A DNA stretch of 12,183 nucleotides from an uncultured Rothia sp. (GTDB lineage: Bacteria > Actinomycetota > Actinomycetes > Actinomycetales > Micrococcaceae). The DNA is taken from NCBI RefSeq assembly GCF_937976295.1, contig NZ_CALJRY010000375.1, positions 1 to 12,183 on the forward strand, given 5' to 3'. Below, piece by piece: positions 12,174-12,183 of the stretch. Each line of letters opens with the position of its first letter. Within the stretch, counting starts at the first letter, position 1. The notes under the pieces are model-generated. The model was not told where the DNA came from. It saw nothing but the letters and a program-made list of their open reading frames with translations, and ran no database searches. A program made the position numbers and the translations under genes.

Positions 12174-12183
12174 CCTTTAGCGA

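Overview
The window looks like a chromosomal segment of a high-GC Gram-positive actinobacterium. The evidence is GC-rich codon use, lipoprotein and Tat-like leaders, an actinobacterial AhpC/AhpD pair, and AT-rich promoters set between GC-rich genes. My best guess is Rothia or a relative in the Micrococcaceae. That is a judgement from overall character, not a database match.

Layout. Positions 1-4723 (+) form a sulfur amino acid block. It holds a PLP-dependent cystathionine gamma-lyase/synthase family enzyme, two tandem paralogous extracellular solute-binding lipoproteins (about 72% identical by hand alignment of the mature part), an ABC permease and an ABC ATPase. The binding proteins, permease and ATPase most resemble cystine (Tcy/FliY-type) importers. 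The second binding protein is preceded by a candidate structured leader RNA (about 2351-2418): three stems, a junction-to-loop pseudoknot, and a small upstream ORF starting inside it. A long two-tier hairpin (4741-4800) ends the block and also serves the convergent gene after it.

Positions 4824-7592 (-) carry a TRIC/UPF0126 cation channel, a small GNAT acetyltransferase of lower GC, and ahpD-ahpC. A 48-bp copy of the ahpD 3' end lies on the far side of the GNAT gene. The GNAT gene is therefore bracketed by direct repeats and looks like an inserted cassette. The ahpC promoter has a near-perfect 23-bp palindrome between its -35 and -10.

Positions 7842-12173 hold a RimJ/RimL-like GNAT (+), a convergent acylphosphatase (-), a 14-TM DHA2 multidrug-type MFS exporter (+, TTG start) ended by another two-tier hairpin, and a secreted cysteine-free metzincin-type metalloprotease with calcium-loop motifs (+).

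How the genes may work together (inference): cystine import plus the PLP enzyme feeds cysteine and low-molecular-weight thiols, while AhpC/AhpD detoxifies peroxides, so the left half has a thiol/redox theme. The right half is a set of single-gene units. I found no tRNA, rRNA, CRISPR array, transposase or integrase.
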